Source: Hyphomonas jannaschiana VP2 (GTDB lineage Bacteria > Pseudomonadota > Alphaproteobacteria > Caulobacterales > Hyphomonadaceae). From it: a DNA stretch of 64,000 bases. Within the stretch, counting starts at the first letter, position 1. The number at the start of each line of letters is the position of its first letter. The position numbers were made by a program, and so were the translations under genes. The notes under the pieces are model-generated. The model ran no database searches. It was not told the DNA's origin and saw only the letters and a program-made list of their open reading frames with translations. Positions 1-7,204 of this stretch are shown piece after piece. The stretch spans positions 248,001-312,000 of the forward strand of contig NZ_ARYJ01000005.1 of NCBI RefSeq assembly GCF_000685215.1, read 5' to 3'.

Positions 1-1
1 C

Positions 2-817
2 ACGATCGAGCGGCTGAAAGTGGATGTCGTCTACACCGTGCCCACCATGATGCGCCGCATCTGGGCGCTGCCGGAAGAGGTGCGGAACAAGTACGACCTG
101 TCCAGCCTGAAGGCACTCTGGCATCTCGCTGCGCCATGCCCGGCCTGGCTGAAAGAGTGTTTCATCGAATGGCTCGGCGGCGACGTGATCTGGGAACTCT
201 ATGCCGGCACCGAAGGCCAGGGCACGACAATCATTCAGGGAACGGAATGGCTGGAGCATCGCGGCTCTGTCGGCAAGCCGGTCGAGGCCTGCGAGATGAT
301 TGTCGTTGACGAGGACGGCAACCGCCTGCCGCCCGGCGAAGTCGGCGAGATCTTCATGCGCCCGCTGGAGGGGCCGGGCACGACCTATCGCTATATCGGC
401 GCCGAAGCCAAATCACTGGAAGGCGGCTGGGAAAGTCTCGGCGACATGGGCTATATGGACGCGGACGGCTATCTCTACCTGACGGACCGCCTGTCGGACA
501 TGATCCTGTCAGGCGGGGCGAACATCTATCCGGCCGAAGTGGAGGCTGCGATCGATGCCTATCCGGGCGTTCAGTCCTCGGCCGTGATCGGCCTGCCGGA
601 TGAAGACATGGGCGCGCGTCTGCATGCCATCATCTGCCGCCCCGAAGGCGCCGTGGACGAGGCTGACATGCTGGCCCATCTGTCGGACATGCTGGTGCGC
701 TACAAGATTCCGAAGAGCTTCGAATATGTCAGCGAAGCCGTGCGCGACGATGCCGGAAAAGTGCGCCGCAAGACGCTTCGCGAGGAGCGCATCGCCGCCA
801 TGGCGCAGGACGCCTGA
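2..817 (+). CDS. Acyl-CoA ligase (AMP-binding family), C-terminal part, truncated by window edge
   Basis: The reading frame is open from base 2, so this is the C-terminal ~270 residues of a longer protein; the GTG at 20 is internal. ANL-superfamily signatures are visible in order: the A5-type motif ELYAGTEGQG, a GEVGEIFMRP segment, the hinge region YLTDRLSDMILSGGANIYP leading to EVEAAI, and the C-terminal AGKVRRKTLRE with the lysine needed for adenylation. Family members activate a carboxylic acid with ATP and load it on CoA in the cytoplasm. The style (bile-acid/steroid or medium-chain FadD-like ligases) cannot fix the substrate without the N-terminal half. The next gene on the same strand starts 73 bases later. 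Confidence 0.88.
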   Translation, partial: TIERLKVDVVYTVPTMMRRIWALPEEVRNKYDLSSLKALWHLAAPCPAWLKECFIEWLGGDVIWELYAGTEGQGTTIIQGTEWLEHRGSVGKPVEACEMIVVDEDGNRLPPGEVGEIFMRPLEGPGTTYRYIGAEAKSLEGGWESLGDMGYMDADGYLYLTDRLSDMILSGGANIYPAEVEAAIDAYPGVQSSAVIGLPDEDMGARLHAIICRPEGAVDEADMLAHLSDMLVRYKIPKSFEYVSEAVRDDAGKVRRKTLREERIAAMAQDA

Positions 818-890
818 ACGGGTTCCGGTTCCGCTTGACTTACCTTAGGGCGGGGCCCGTCCCCTCCTGAAAAGTCAGGAGGAGACCCAA

Positions 891-1895
891 ATGAAAGTTG
901 CTGCCGTCAAGAAGCCGGGCGGGCCCGGAAATCTCGTCATCGAAGAACGTCCGGACCCCGTTGCGGGCCCGGGCGAGGTGCTTGTGCGCGTGCGTGCGTC
1001 CAGCCTCAATTATCACGACTTTGTCGTCGTCATGGGTGGCATCCCGACACCGGACGGACGCATCCCGATGTCCGATGGTGCCTGCGAAGTCGTCGCCGTC
1101 GGCGAGGGCGTGACGAAATGGAAAGTGGGCGACAAGGTCCTCTCGCTCTTCTTCCCGGGCTGGCAGTCCGGCCAGATCGAGGCGGCAGGGTTCAACTCCG
1201 TTCCCGGAGATGGGGCAGACGGGTTCGGCGCCGAACTGGTGGCCGCGCCGGAAACCGCCTTCACGCGGATGCCGGAAGGCTGGACCTTTGAGGAAGCCGC
1301 GACCCTTCCGTGTGCGGCGCTCACCGCCTGGCGCGGGATCGTTGCCGAAGGCAAGATCAAGCCGGGCGACTGGGTGCTGACGCAAGGCACGGGCGGCGTC
1401 TCGATCTTCGCGCTGCAACTGGCGAAGGCGGCCGGCTGCCGGGTCATCTCCACCTCGTCTTCGCCGGAGAAGCTGGAGAAGCTGAAAGCCCTCGGCGCCG
1501 ATCATGTGATCAATTACAAGGAAAATCCGGAATGGGGCGCCGAAGCGTTCAAGCTGGCCGGCGGGCGCGGCGTGGATGAAGTCGTCGAGATCGGCGGGCC
1601 GGGCACCATGGCGCAGTCCATCGCGGCCTGCCGTCCGGGCGGGCACATCTCGCTGATCGGCGTTCTGACCGGCGTATCGGGCGAAGTGCCGACAGCGGCG
1701 CTTTTCTCGCGTAACATCACCCTGTCGGGCATCACCGTCGGCTCGCGCCGGATGCAGGAAGACATGATCGACGCCATCGAGGCGAACGGCATCAAGCCGG
1801 TGATCGACTCGACCTTCCCGCTCGAAAAGATCGCCGACGCATTCGCGCATCAGGCGAGTCAGAAGCATTTTGGCAAGATCGTCCTGACGGTCTGA
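891..1895 (+). CDS. NAD(P)-dependent MDR-family alcohol dehydrogenase / quinone oxidoreductase
   Basis: A 334-residue medium-chain dehydrogenase/reductase. The N-terminal GroES-like domain carries PGEVLVRVRASSLNYHDF and the Rossmann domain starts at GTGGVSIFALQLAKAAG (around residue 165), followed by GADHVINYKE. The four-cysteine structural-zinc loop of true zinc alcohol dehydrogenases is absent, so it belongs with the quinone-oxidoreductase-like, zinc-independent group that reduces quinones or enones using NAD(P)H. The start is well set: AGGAGGAGA lies just upstream of the ATG. It may be co-transcribed with the acyl-CoA ligase upstream; the pairing suggests acyl or xenobiotic catabolism, but the substrate is not readable. 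Confidence 0.85.
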   Translation: MKVAAVKKPGGPGNLVIEERPDPVAGPGEVLVRVRASSLNYHDFVVVMGGIPTPDGRIPMSDGACEVVAVGEGVTKWKVGDKVLSLFFPGWQSGQIEAAGFNSVPGDGADGFGAELVAAPETAFTRMPEGWTFEEAATLPCAALTAWRGIVAEGKIKPGDWVLTQGTGGVSIFALQLAKAAGCRVISTSSSPEKLEKLKALGADHVINYKENPEWGAEAFKLAGGRGVDEVVEIGGPGTMAQSIAACRPGGHISLIGVLTGVSGEVPTAALFSRNITLSGITVGSRRMQEDMIDAIEANGIKPVIDSTFPLEKIADAFAHQASQKHFGKIVLTV

Positions 1896-1916
1896 TCCGT
1901 TATGGTCATTTATAGT

Positions 1917-1944
1917 CCGGCATAGTCATGAGACGTCATGCCGG
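1917..1944. repeat. Intergenic inverted repeat with nearby ATGATCAT palindromes
   Basis: CCGGCAT at 1917-1923 pairs with ATGCCGG at 1938-1944. It is followed at about 1962-1983 by two ATGATCAT palindromes, the second inside the 12-base palindrome CCATGATCATGG. They lie between two convergent genes and just before a clear terminator, so a role in transcript 3' end structure is likelier than in initiation. Confidence 0.45.
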
Positions 1945-1997
1945 AGCACGCCCTGGTCCGGTATGATCATGCCATGATCATGGGCTGACATGAAAAA

Positions 1998-2022
1998 ACG
2001 CCCTCCCGGCAGGGGAGGGCGT
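1998..2022. terminator. Bidirectional intrinsic terminator between convergent genes
   Basis: ACGCCCTCCC and GGGAGGGCGT form a GC-rich stem around a short loop, with an A-run before it and TTTCTTTGTTT after it. This serves the MDR gene on the plus strand and can serve phaB on the minus strand. Confidence 0.85.
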
Positions 2023-2046
2023 TTCTTTGTTTCAGGATGAAACAGC

Positions 2047-2772
2047 TTAGCCGGCGATATACTGCGCGCCGTTCACCGTCATCGTCGCGCCGGTGATGAA
2101 CGCACCGTCGTCGCTGGCGAGATAAGCGCACATCGAGGCGATTTCTTCCGGCTTGCCGAGACGGCCGACCGGGATCGTCGCGATGATGCCCTCGAGCACT
2201 TTCTCAGGCACAGCGCGCACCATCTCGGTGTCGATATAGCCCGGGCAGACCGTGTTCACGGTGATGCCCTTCTTGGCGCCTTCCTGGGCGAGCGCCTTGG
2301 TGAAGCCGATCAGGCCGGCCTTGGCGGCGGAGTAGTTCGCCTGGCCGAACTGGCCCTTCTGGCCGTTGATGGAGGAGATGTTGATGACGCGGCCCCAGCT
2401 GCGCTCGCGCATGCCGTCCCAAACCTGGCGGGTGACGTTGAAGGCGGAGGTCAGATCGATGTCGATCACCTGCTGCCATTGGTCTTTCGTCATTTTGTGG
2501 AAGGGCGCATCGCGCGTCACACCGGCATTGTTGATGACAATGTCGATCGGGCCGAGATCCTTCTCGATGGCTGCGATGCCTTCACCGACAGCGTCATAAT
2601 CGGCGACGTCGAACTTGTAGACATGGATGCCGAGCTCATCGGCGGTCGCCTTTGCCGCTTCCTCGTTGCCGGCATAGTTTGCCGCCACTTTGTAGCCGGC
2701 TTTCGCCATGGCTGCGCTGATGGCGTGGCCGATACCGCGTGTACCGCCTGTAACCAGAACTGTTTTGGACAT
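2047..2772 (-). CDS. phaB: Acetoacetyl-CoA reductase (PHB biosynthesis)
   Basis: A 241-residue classical short-chain dehydrogenase that reduces acetoacetyl-CoA to (R)-3-hydroxybutyryl-CoA with NADPH, the second step of polyhydroxybutyrate synthesis. Visible are the TGGTRGIG cofactor motif at the N terminus, NNAGVTRD, the catalytic serine in INISSINGQ, the YSAAKAG tyrosine/lysine pair, and the PhaB-type sequence between them (GQKGQFGQANY). The start at 2772 has GGAGGAGC upstream; a longer frame opening at 2799 lacks such a site. It is divergent from the PHB regulator phaR, and a 3-hydroxybutyrate dehydrogenase gene sits 11 kb away. phaA and phaC are not in the window. FabG-like activity on other 3-ketoacyl groups is possible but less likely. 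Confidence 0.93.
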   Translation of the reverse strand: MSKTVLVTGGTRGIGHAISAAMAKAGYKVAANYAGNEEAAKATADELGIHVYKFDVADYDAVGEGIAAIEKDLGPIDIVINNAGVTRDAPFHKMTKDQWQQVIDIDLTSAFNVTRQVWDGMRERSWGRVINISSINGQKGQFGQANYSAAKAGLIGFTKALAQEGAKKGITVNTVCPGYIDTEMVRAVPEKVLEGIIATIPVGRLGKPEEIASMCAYLASDDGAFITGATMTVNGAQYIAG

Positions 2773-2793
2773 GGGTGCTCCTCCCTGGATTTT

Positions 2794-2804
2794 TTGCACT
2801 GCAA
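2794..2804. promoter_or_regulatory. Candidate PhaR operator (TTGCA-n-TGCAA dyad)
   Basis: A perfect 5-base dyad, TTGCA C TGCAA, lies about 20 bases upstream of the phaB start codon in the phaB-phaR divergent region. TTGCAG (around 2822) and GCATGCAG (around 2849) repeat the TGC theme. PhaR repressors are known to bind TGC-rich dyads upstream of phasin and phaR genes, so autoregulation plus phaB control is the natural reading. Binding is inferred. Confidence 0.5.
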
Positions 2805-2925
2805 CATGCTTAGCGTTACTGTTGCAGAAACTTCAATAGCGCATTGGTCGCATGCAGATTTTATGCGAGATTGTGCCGCATAGCACAAAAATTGCTTTTC
2901 CCGTGGGGAAAGCTGAGGGATGAAA

Positions 2926-3519
2926 ATGGCCAAAGGGACGGGCTCTGCAGAGCCGATCATCATCAAGAAATACGCAAACCGGCGCCTCTACGACACGTCG
3001 ACATCGTCCTATGTGACGCTCGACCACCTGTCTGAACTGGTCCGCGAGGGCCGGGACTTCGAGGTTCGCGATGCCAAGACGGGCGAGGATCTGACGCGTC
3101 AGGTTCTGACGCAGATCATCTTTGAGCAGGAAACCAAGGGCGAGGGCGCCCTGCCGCTGAACTTCCTGCGCCAGCTGATCGGCTTCTATGGCGGCGGCGC
3201 GCAGACCTTCCTGCCGGCCTTCCTCGACATGTCGATGAACTCTTTCGCCGAAGCCCAGAAGGAATGGCAGAAAGCTGCCAATCCGATGACCATGTTCGAA
3301 AAACAGGCCCGCCGGAACATGGCGATGTTCGAACAGGCCATGAAGATGTTCATGCCGACGCTTTACAATTCGGCAAAGCCTGAAAAGCCTGCCTCGTCTT
3401 CTGCGTCCGCCTCTGCGGCCGGGTCGATGATGGAAATGCAGGCTGAGGCACTTGCGAATATGCAGGCGCAAATGTCTGCCATTCAGGACCAGCTGGCAGA
3501 GCTTTACCGCAAGGACTGA
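2926..3519 (+). CDS. phaR: Polyhydroxyalkanoate synthesis repressor
   Basis: A 197-residue protein with the PhaR N-terminal DNA-binding/PHB-accumulation signature: PIIIKKYANRRLYDT followed by SYVTLDHLSELVREG and TRQVLTQIIFEQE. The second half is a Met/Ala/Gln-rich helical region (about residues 85-197) that in the family binds PHB granules. PhaR represses phasin genes and itself until nascent PHB titrates it off DNA. The ATG at 2926 is preferred over the one at 2920 because GAGGG sits 6 bases before it and would abut the earlier codon. It is divergent from phaB, and a terminator follows 24 bases after the stop. Confidence 0.93.
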   Translation: MAKGTGSAEPIIIKKYANRRLYDTSTSSYVTLDHLSELVREGRDFEVRDAKTGEDLTRQVLTQIIFEQETKGEGALPLNFLRQLIGFYGGGAQTFLPAFLDMSMNSFAEAQKEWQKAANPMTMFEKQARRNMAMFEQAMKMFMPTLYNSAKPEKPASSSASASAAGSMMEMQAEALANMQAQMSAIQDQLAELYRKD

Positions 3520-3543
3520 CGCCATCGCGGCATCCGGATACGA

Positions 3544-3571
3544 AAAAGCCCGCTCGGCTGAGCGGGCTTTT
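3544..3571. terminator. Bidirectional intrinsic terminator after phaR
   Basis: AAAAGCCCGCTC / GAGCGGGCTTTT form a perfect 12-base stem with a GGCT loop and T-rich flank. It separates phaR from the convergent membrane-protein gene. Confidence 0.9.
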
Positions 3572-3594
3572 CTGATTTGAGGGCCGGGTTCGGA

Positions 3595-4062
3595 TCAGCC
3601 GTGATCGACACCGAAGTCACGCCGGGCAGAGACGATGGTCACCACAACGCCCGCCAGGACATCCAGCAATGTCATCGACATCAGGATGAAGAAGGTGGAG
3701 GTCGCGAAGTTCGGCGCCAGCAGGAATTCGATCAGGCAGAGAATGAACAGCATCATCGAAATGGCGTGATTGATGATGGTTGAGGTGCCGGTGCTGGTCG
3801 ATTTCAGGATTTCCAGAAACAGGAACACGATCGACAGGAGCAGGATGGCGTCGCCCTGCGTCAGCACCCATTTGACGCCGGAAATCATCGGCAGGGAGAA
3901 GAAGGTCTCGTTCAGCACGGCCTGGAGCGGGGCGGTGTCGCTGGCGATCACCTGTCCCAGCTCATTGGTCGTGGTCGCCGGGCCGCCAGCCATGACGGCG
4001 AGGAGATTGTACAAGGCCACCGGAACGACCAGTAGCGGAAAGATTCCGAAGATTGCACGCAT
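3595..4062 (-). CDS. Unrecognised four-helix integral membrane protein
   Basis: I do not recognise the family. The likely product is 155 residues, starting at MRAIFGIFPLL (4062), where AGAAGGGG precedes the ATG by about 7 bases; the frame stays open upstream to 4167, but that extension (basic, Ser/Thr-rich) has no ribosome site. Hydrophobic stretches at about residues 4-24, 72-88, 99-118 and 122-146 suggest four membrane spans, with a soluble loop of ~45 residues between the first two. The C terminus ends in charged RRDFGVDHG. It is convergent with phaR and points away from the glycosyltransferase gene behind it, from which ~250 bases separate it. Confidence 0.72.
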   Translation of the reverse strand: MRAIFGIFPLLVVPVALYNLLAVMAGGPATTTNELGQVIASDTAPLQAVLNETFFSLPMISGVKWVLTQGDAILLLSIVFLFLEILKSTSTGTSTIINHAISMMLFILCLIEFLLAPNFATSTFFILMSMTLLDVLAGVVVTIVSARRDFGVDHG

Positions 4063-4310
4063 CAAATACCCCTTCTCGGTGCTGCTGCGGGACCCGGCAT
4101 TTTGCCGTCTGTTCCGGGCGATAAACCCGCCAATGACGGCCGCCTGTGTGTCCTTTTTCATGTTCACTAACCCGTCGCTCAGCGCGTGTTAACACGAGGT
4201 GTACCGGATAGTTTCCGGAGAGGCGAGGAAAAATCCCCCGCCGCCTTAACCACCAGTATTCCCGCAAATCGGGCGATTTGCGGGCGGGGTGTCCATGAAT
4301 TGAAAGCGGA

Positions 4311-5042
4311 TCAGATTTCGTCCGCGCCGCCCGGATTGCGCCGGCGGCGGATCAGCCAGGTAACGCCGCGCAGATCCGAGAAGGCGTCATTCAGGCGGCC
4401 GAAATTGGTGTAGTTGGACCGGCCCGCTCCGCGTTCGCGATGGTTCACATCGCGGTATTCCACGCCAAAGCCTTCGGCCCGCATCAGGGCCGGCATGTAG
4501 CGGTGCATGTGATCGAAATAGGGCAGCTGAATATAGGCCGCGCGCTGCATCACCTTGATGCCGCAGCCGCTGTCGTCGCAATCATCCTTCAGCATGCGCT
4601 TACGGATATTGTTGGCAAAGCGCGAGCCGAAGCGTTTCCAGGCCGTATCCTTGCGCTTGGCGCGGCGGCCCATCACCATTTTCAGGCCTTCCGGCGCATC
4701 CCGGCGGGTCAGCTGGCGGTAGAGGTCCGGCAGGTCGGCCGGATCATTCTGGCCGTCGCCGTCCAGCGTGCCGATGACCGGGGCCTTGGCGGCGAGGATA
4801 CCGGAGCGGATGGCCCGGCTCTGTCCGGCATTCTTCCGGTGACCCAGCACACGCAGCATCGGGTATTGGGTCTTAAGCTCCACCAGCTGGGCGCGGGTGT
4901 CGTCGGTCGAGGCATCGTCCACGAACACCATTTCAAAGGCGCGCCCGTCGAGGGCCTTGGCAATCTCGCCGATCAGGGTGGCGACGTTTCCGGCTTCATT
5001 GTGCACCGGAACGACGACGGAAAACTCGAGAGCCTGGTCCAA
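4311..5042 (-). CDS. Family 2 glycosyltransferase, dolichol/undecaprenyl-phosphate sugar type
   Basis: A 243-residue GT2 enzyme. It shows VVPVHNEAGN near the N terminus, FVDDASTDDT, the metal-binding DGDGQNDPADLP and a GCGIKVM segment, in the order found in polyprenyl-phosphate mannosyl/glucosyl transferases and ArnC. No C-terminal membrane helices are present, so it resembles soluble DPM1-like enzymes rather than GtrB/ArnC. It would move a sugar from a nucleotide donor to a lipid phosphate on the cytoplasmic face. The start is TTG at 5042, supported by AAGGGA seven bases before it and by the fold beginning eight residues later. The divergent neighbour is an ArnT-like transferase that would use such a lipid-linked sugar. 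Confidence 0.87.
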   Translation of the reverse strand: MDQALEFSVVVPVHNEAGNVATLIGEIAKALDGRAFEMVFVDDASTDDTRAQLVELKTQYPMLRVLGHRKNAGQSRAIRSGILAAKAPVIGTLDGDGQNDPADLPDLYRQLTRRDAPEGLKMVMGRRAKRKDTAWKRFGSRFANNIRKRMLKDDCDDSGCGIKVMQRAAYIQLPYFDHMHRYMPALMRAEGFGVEYRDVNHRERGAGRSNYTNFGRLNDAFSDLRGVTWLIRRRRNPGGADEI

Positions 5043-5209
5043 TTCCAGATCCCTTCTGCTGGTGCGCCCCCAAGCCGGCGCGCGAAAAGTCTTCGCGTCA
5101 TACAGAGCGTTCCGCCTGATGGCGAGCCCTCTGGTTCACTTGCCACTGACACAGGCGCAGCGCCCAAAAGCGCAAGACGAAGCGGGCCGAAGCAGTTAGA
5201 GGAGGGGAC

Positions 5210-7204
5210 ATGACAATGCTCGACCGCCTTTCGACCGGCTGGAAAGCCTGGGTCGCTCTTTTCCTGATCACTTTCAGCGCTGCTGCGCCCGGTGTCTTCA
5301 TGCTGCCCGCGCTGGACCGCGATGAAAGCCGGTTCGCGCAGGCCTCCAAGCAGATGCTGGAGGATCATGACTATATCCGCATCCAGTATCAGGACGAGCT
5401 TCGGAACAAGAAGCCAGCCGGCATTCACTGGCTGCAGGCGGCGTCCACGGCTGTCTTCACCGGCCCGGAAGCCAAGCAGATCTGGACCTATCGCTTCCCC
5501 AGCTGGATCGGGGCGAGCCTTGCGGCACTGACCTGTTTCTGGTGCGGCATCCCGCTGATCGGGCGGCGTGCGGCCTTTCTGGGCGCGGCCCTGTTCGGCT
5601 CCACCCTGTTGCTGACGTCGGAAGCGCATATTTCCAAGACCGATGCAGTACTGGTCTGTCTGACGACGTTCGGCATCGGTGCCCTGGGGCGGCTTTACAT
5701 GCGCGAAGGGTCTCCGAAGCGGATGGCGCTCCTGTTCTGGCTCGCCATGGGGCTCGGTTTCCTGATCAAGGGGCCGGTGACGCCAATGGTGGCGGCCTAT
5801 GCCGGGGCCGGCGTCTGGGTCTGGGGCCGGGCGGAGAACGGCAAGGGGGGCGACTGGTGGCGTCCGCTGCTCTGGTGGCCGGGGCCGCTCCTGTTCTTAG
5901 CGCTGGTGTTGCCCTGGTTTACCTGGGTCCAGATCGCGACCAGCGGAGAATTCCTGCAGGGCGCAGTCGGTAAAGACCTGAAAGACAAATTCACCGGCGC
6001 CTCTGAAGGTCATGGCGGCTGGCCACTCTATCACCTGACCCACCTTCCAATCTGGTTCTTCCCGGCGATCCTGCTGATCGTGCCGGGGCTCGTAGCGGGG
6101 TGGAAAGATGTCCGTCAGGCAACGGCTGCGAGGACAGGCTGGCCCGGTCTGATGATCGGGGGCGCCTTGCTGGCGGCGAGCCTGTTGCTGGCGCTGGTCC
6201 TGCCAGCCTCTGCGGCAAACGGCGTGAAGGTTGCCTATCCGGCCGTCCTGCTTCTGGTGTTCTGGTATTTGTCGACGCAGGACGCATGGCGCCGCCGTGC
6301 GCCGGTGTCACCTGACGCCCCGGACAGGGTGAAGGGACTGAGGCTGCTCCTGTGCTGGACGCTGCTGACCTGGATTTTCTTCGAACTGATGCCGACCCTG
6401 CTCAGCCATTACATCCTTCCAGCCTATCCGGGCATGGCGCTGCTTTGCGGCCATGCTGCGGTGCGGCTGATGGAAGGGGAGAAGATGCCGGTTTCGCGCT
6501 GGCTGTCGCTTGCCCTGTTCGGGCTTGGTGCCGGACTCCTGCTGGCGGTGTCCTATCCCGGCGTGACTCACTATTTCATGGCGGAAGCGGCCGGGGATTT
6601 CACCACCGCATCCAGTTCTGAGGTATTGGCGACATGGCAGGGGTACCGTGTGTTTCCTGTCTGGCTCTGGTGGGCCGCATTTGCGCTGTGCGGGGTGGCC
6701 GCCATTGAGTTCAGCCGTGCCCGGACGGTCATGTCCATCGCGGCGGGTATTGCTGGCGCTTTCGTCATCGGATGGCATATCCGCATCTTCATGTTGCCCA
6801 GCCAGATCTGGGTGCAGCCGACCGAGACGGCGCGACTGGCGCTGGAAGATGTGTGCGGCGTGCCCGGAGAAGCCTGCAAGATGACGCCGCCGCAGCGGAT
6901 CCTTTCGCTCGGTTATGCGGAACCGTCCTACATTCTCACCATGGGCACGCAGAACCTCCACCCGCCGGAAACCCCGCTGGACCTGCCCACGGATATGACG
7001 GCGTACCCGGTTGTCTATCTCGTGAACTATGAAGACCGCAAAGCCGAGCCGCCGGTGGCCAAGGAAGTCGAGCATCTGCGTGCACAGGCAAACGGTATGG
7101 GACTCTGCATCACAGAGTCCGAGCCGTACTACGCGCTCAACTATTCGAATGGCGATCCGGTGACCTTTGTCGCCATGCGGTTCGGTCGGGAAGGCTGCCC
7201 CTAG
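5210..7204 (+). CDS. ArnT-like polyprenyl-phosphate-sugar glycosyltransferase (GT39/GT83)
   Basis: A 664-residue polytopic membrane protein. The N-terminal periplasmic-loop signature LPALDRDESRFAQAS (about residues 30-45) contains the acidic residue that is catalytic in ArnT/PMT enzymes, followed by RNKKPAGIHWLQ. About ten or more hydrophobic spans run to roughly residue 520, then a ~130-residue soluble periplasmic tail. Such proteins transfer a sugar from undecaprenyl phosphate to lipid A, proteins or other envelope acceptors. The start has TAGAGGAGGGGAC ahead of it. The divergent GT2 gene is a plausible supplier of the lipid-linked donor. Acceptor and sugar are not determined. Its last four bases overlap the convergent TonB receptor gene. 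Confidence 0.87.
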   Translation: MTMLDRLSTGWKAWVALFLITFSAAAPGVFMLPALDRDESRFAQASKQMLEDHDYIRIQYQDELRNKKPAGIHWLQAASTAVFTGPEAKQIWTYRFPSWIGASLAALTCFWCGIPLIGRRAAFLGAALFGSTLLLTSEAHISKTDAVLVCLTTFGIGALGRLYMREGSPKRMALLFWLAMGLGFLIKGPVTPMVAAYAGAGVWVWGRAENGKGGDWWRPLLWWPGPLLFLALVLPWFTWVQIATSGEFLQGAVGKDLKDKFTGASEGHGGWPLYHLTHLPIWFFPAILLIVPGLVAGWKDVRQATAARTGWPGLMIGGALLAASLLLALVLPASAANGVKVAYPAVLLLVFWYLSTQDAWRRRAPVSPDAPDRVKGLRLLLCWTLLTWIFFELMPTLLSHYILPAYPGMALLCGHAAVRLMEGEKMPVSRWLSLALFGLGAGLLLAVSYPGVTHYFMAEAAGDFTTASSSEVLATWQGYRVFPVWLWWAAFALCGVAAIEFSRARTVMSIAAGIAGAFVIGWHIRIFMLPSQIWVQPTETARLALEDVCGVPGEACKMTPPQRILSLGYAEPSYILTMGTQNLHPPETPLDLPTDMTAYPVVYLVNYEDRKAEPPVAKEVEHLRAQANGMGLCITESEPYYALNYSNGDPVTFVAMRFGREGCP

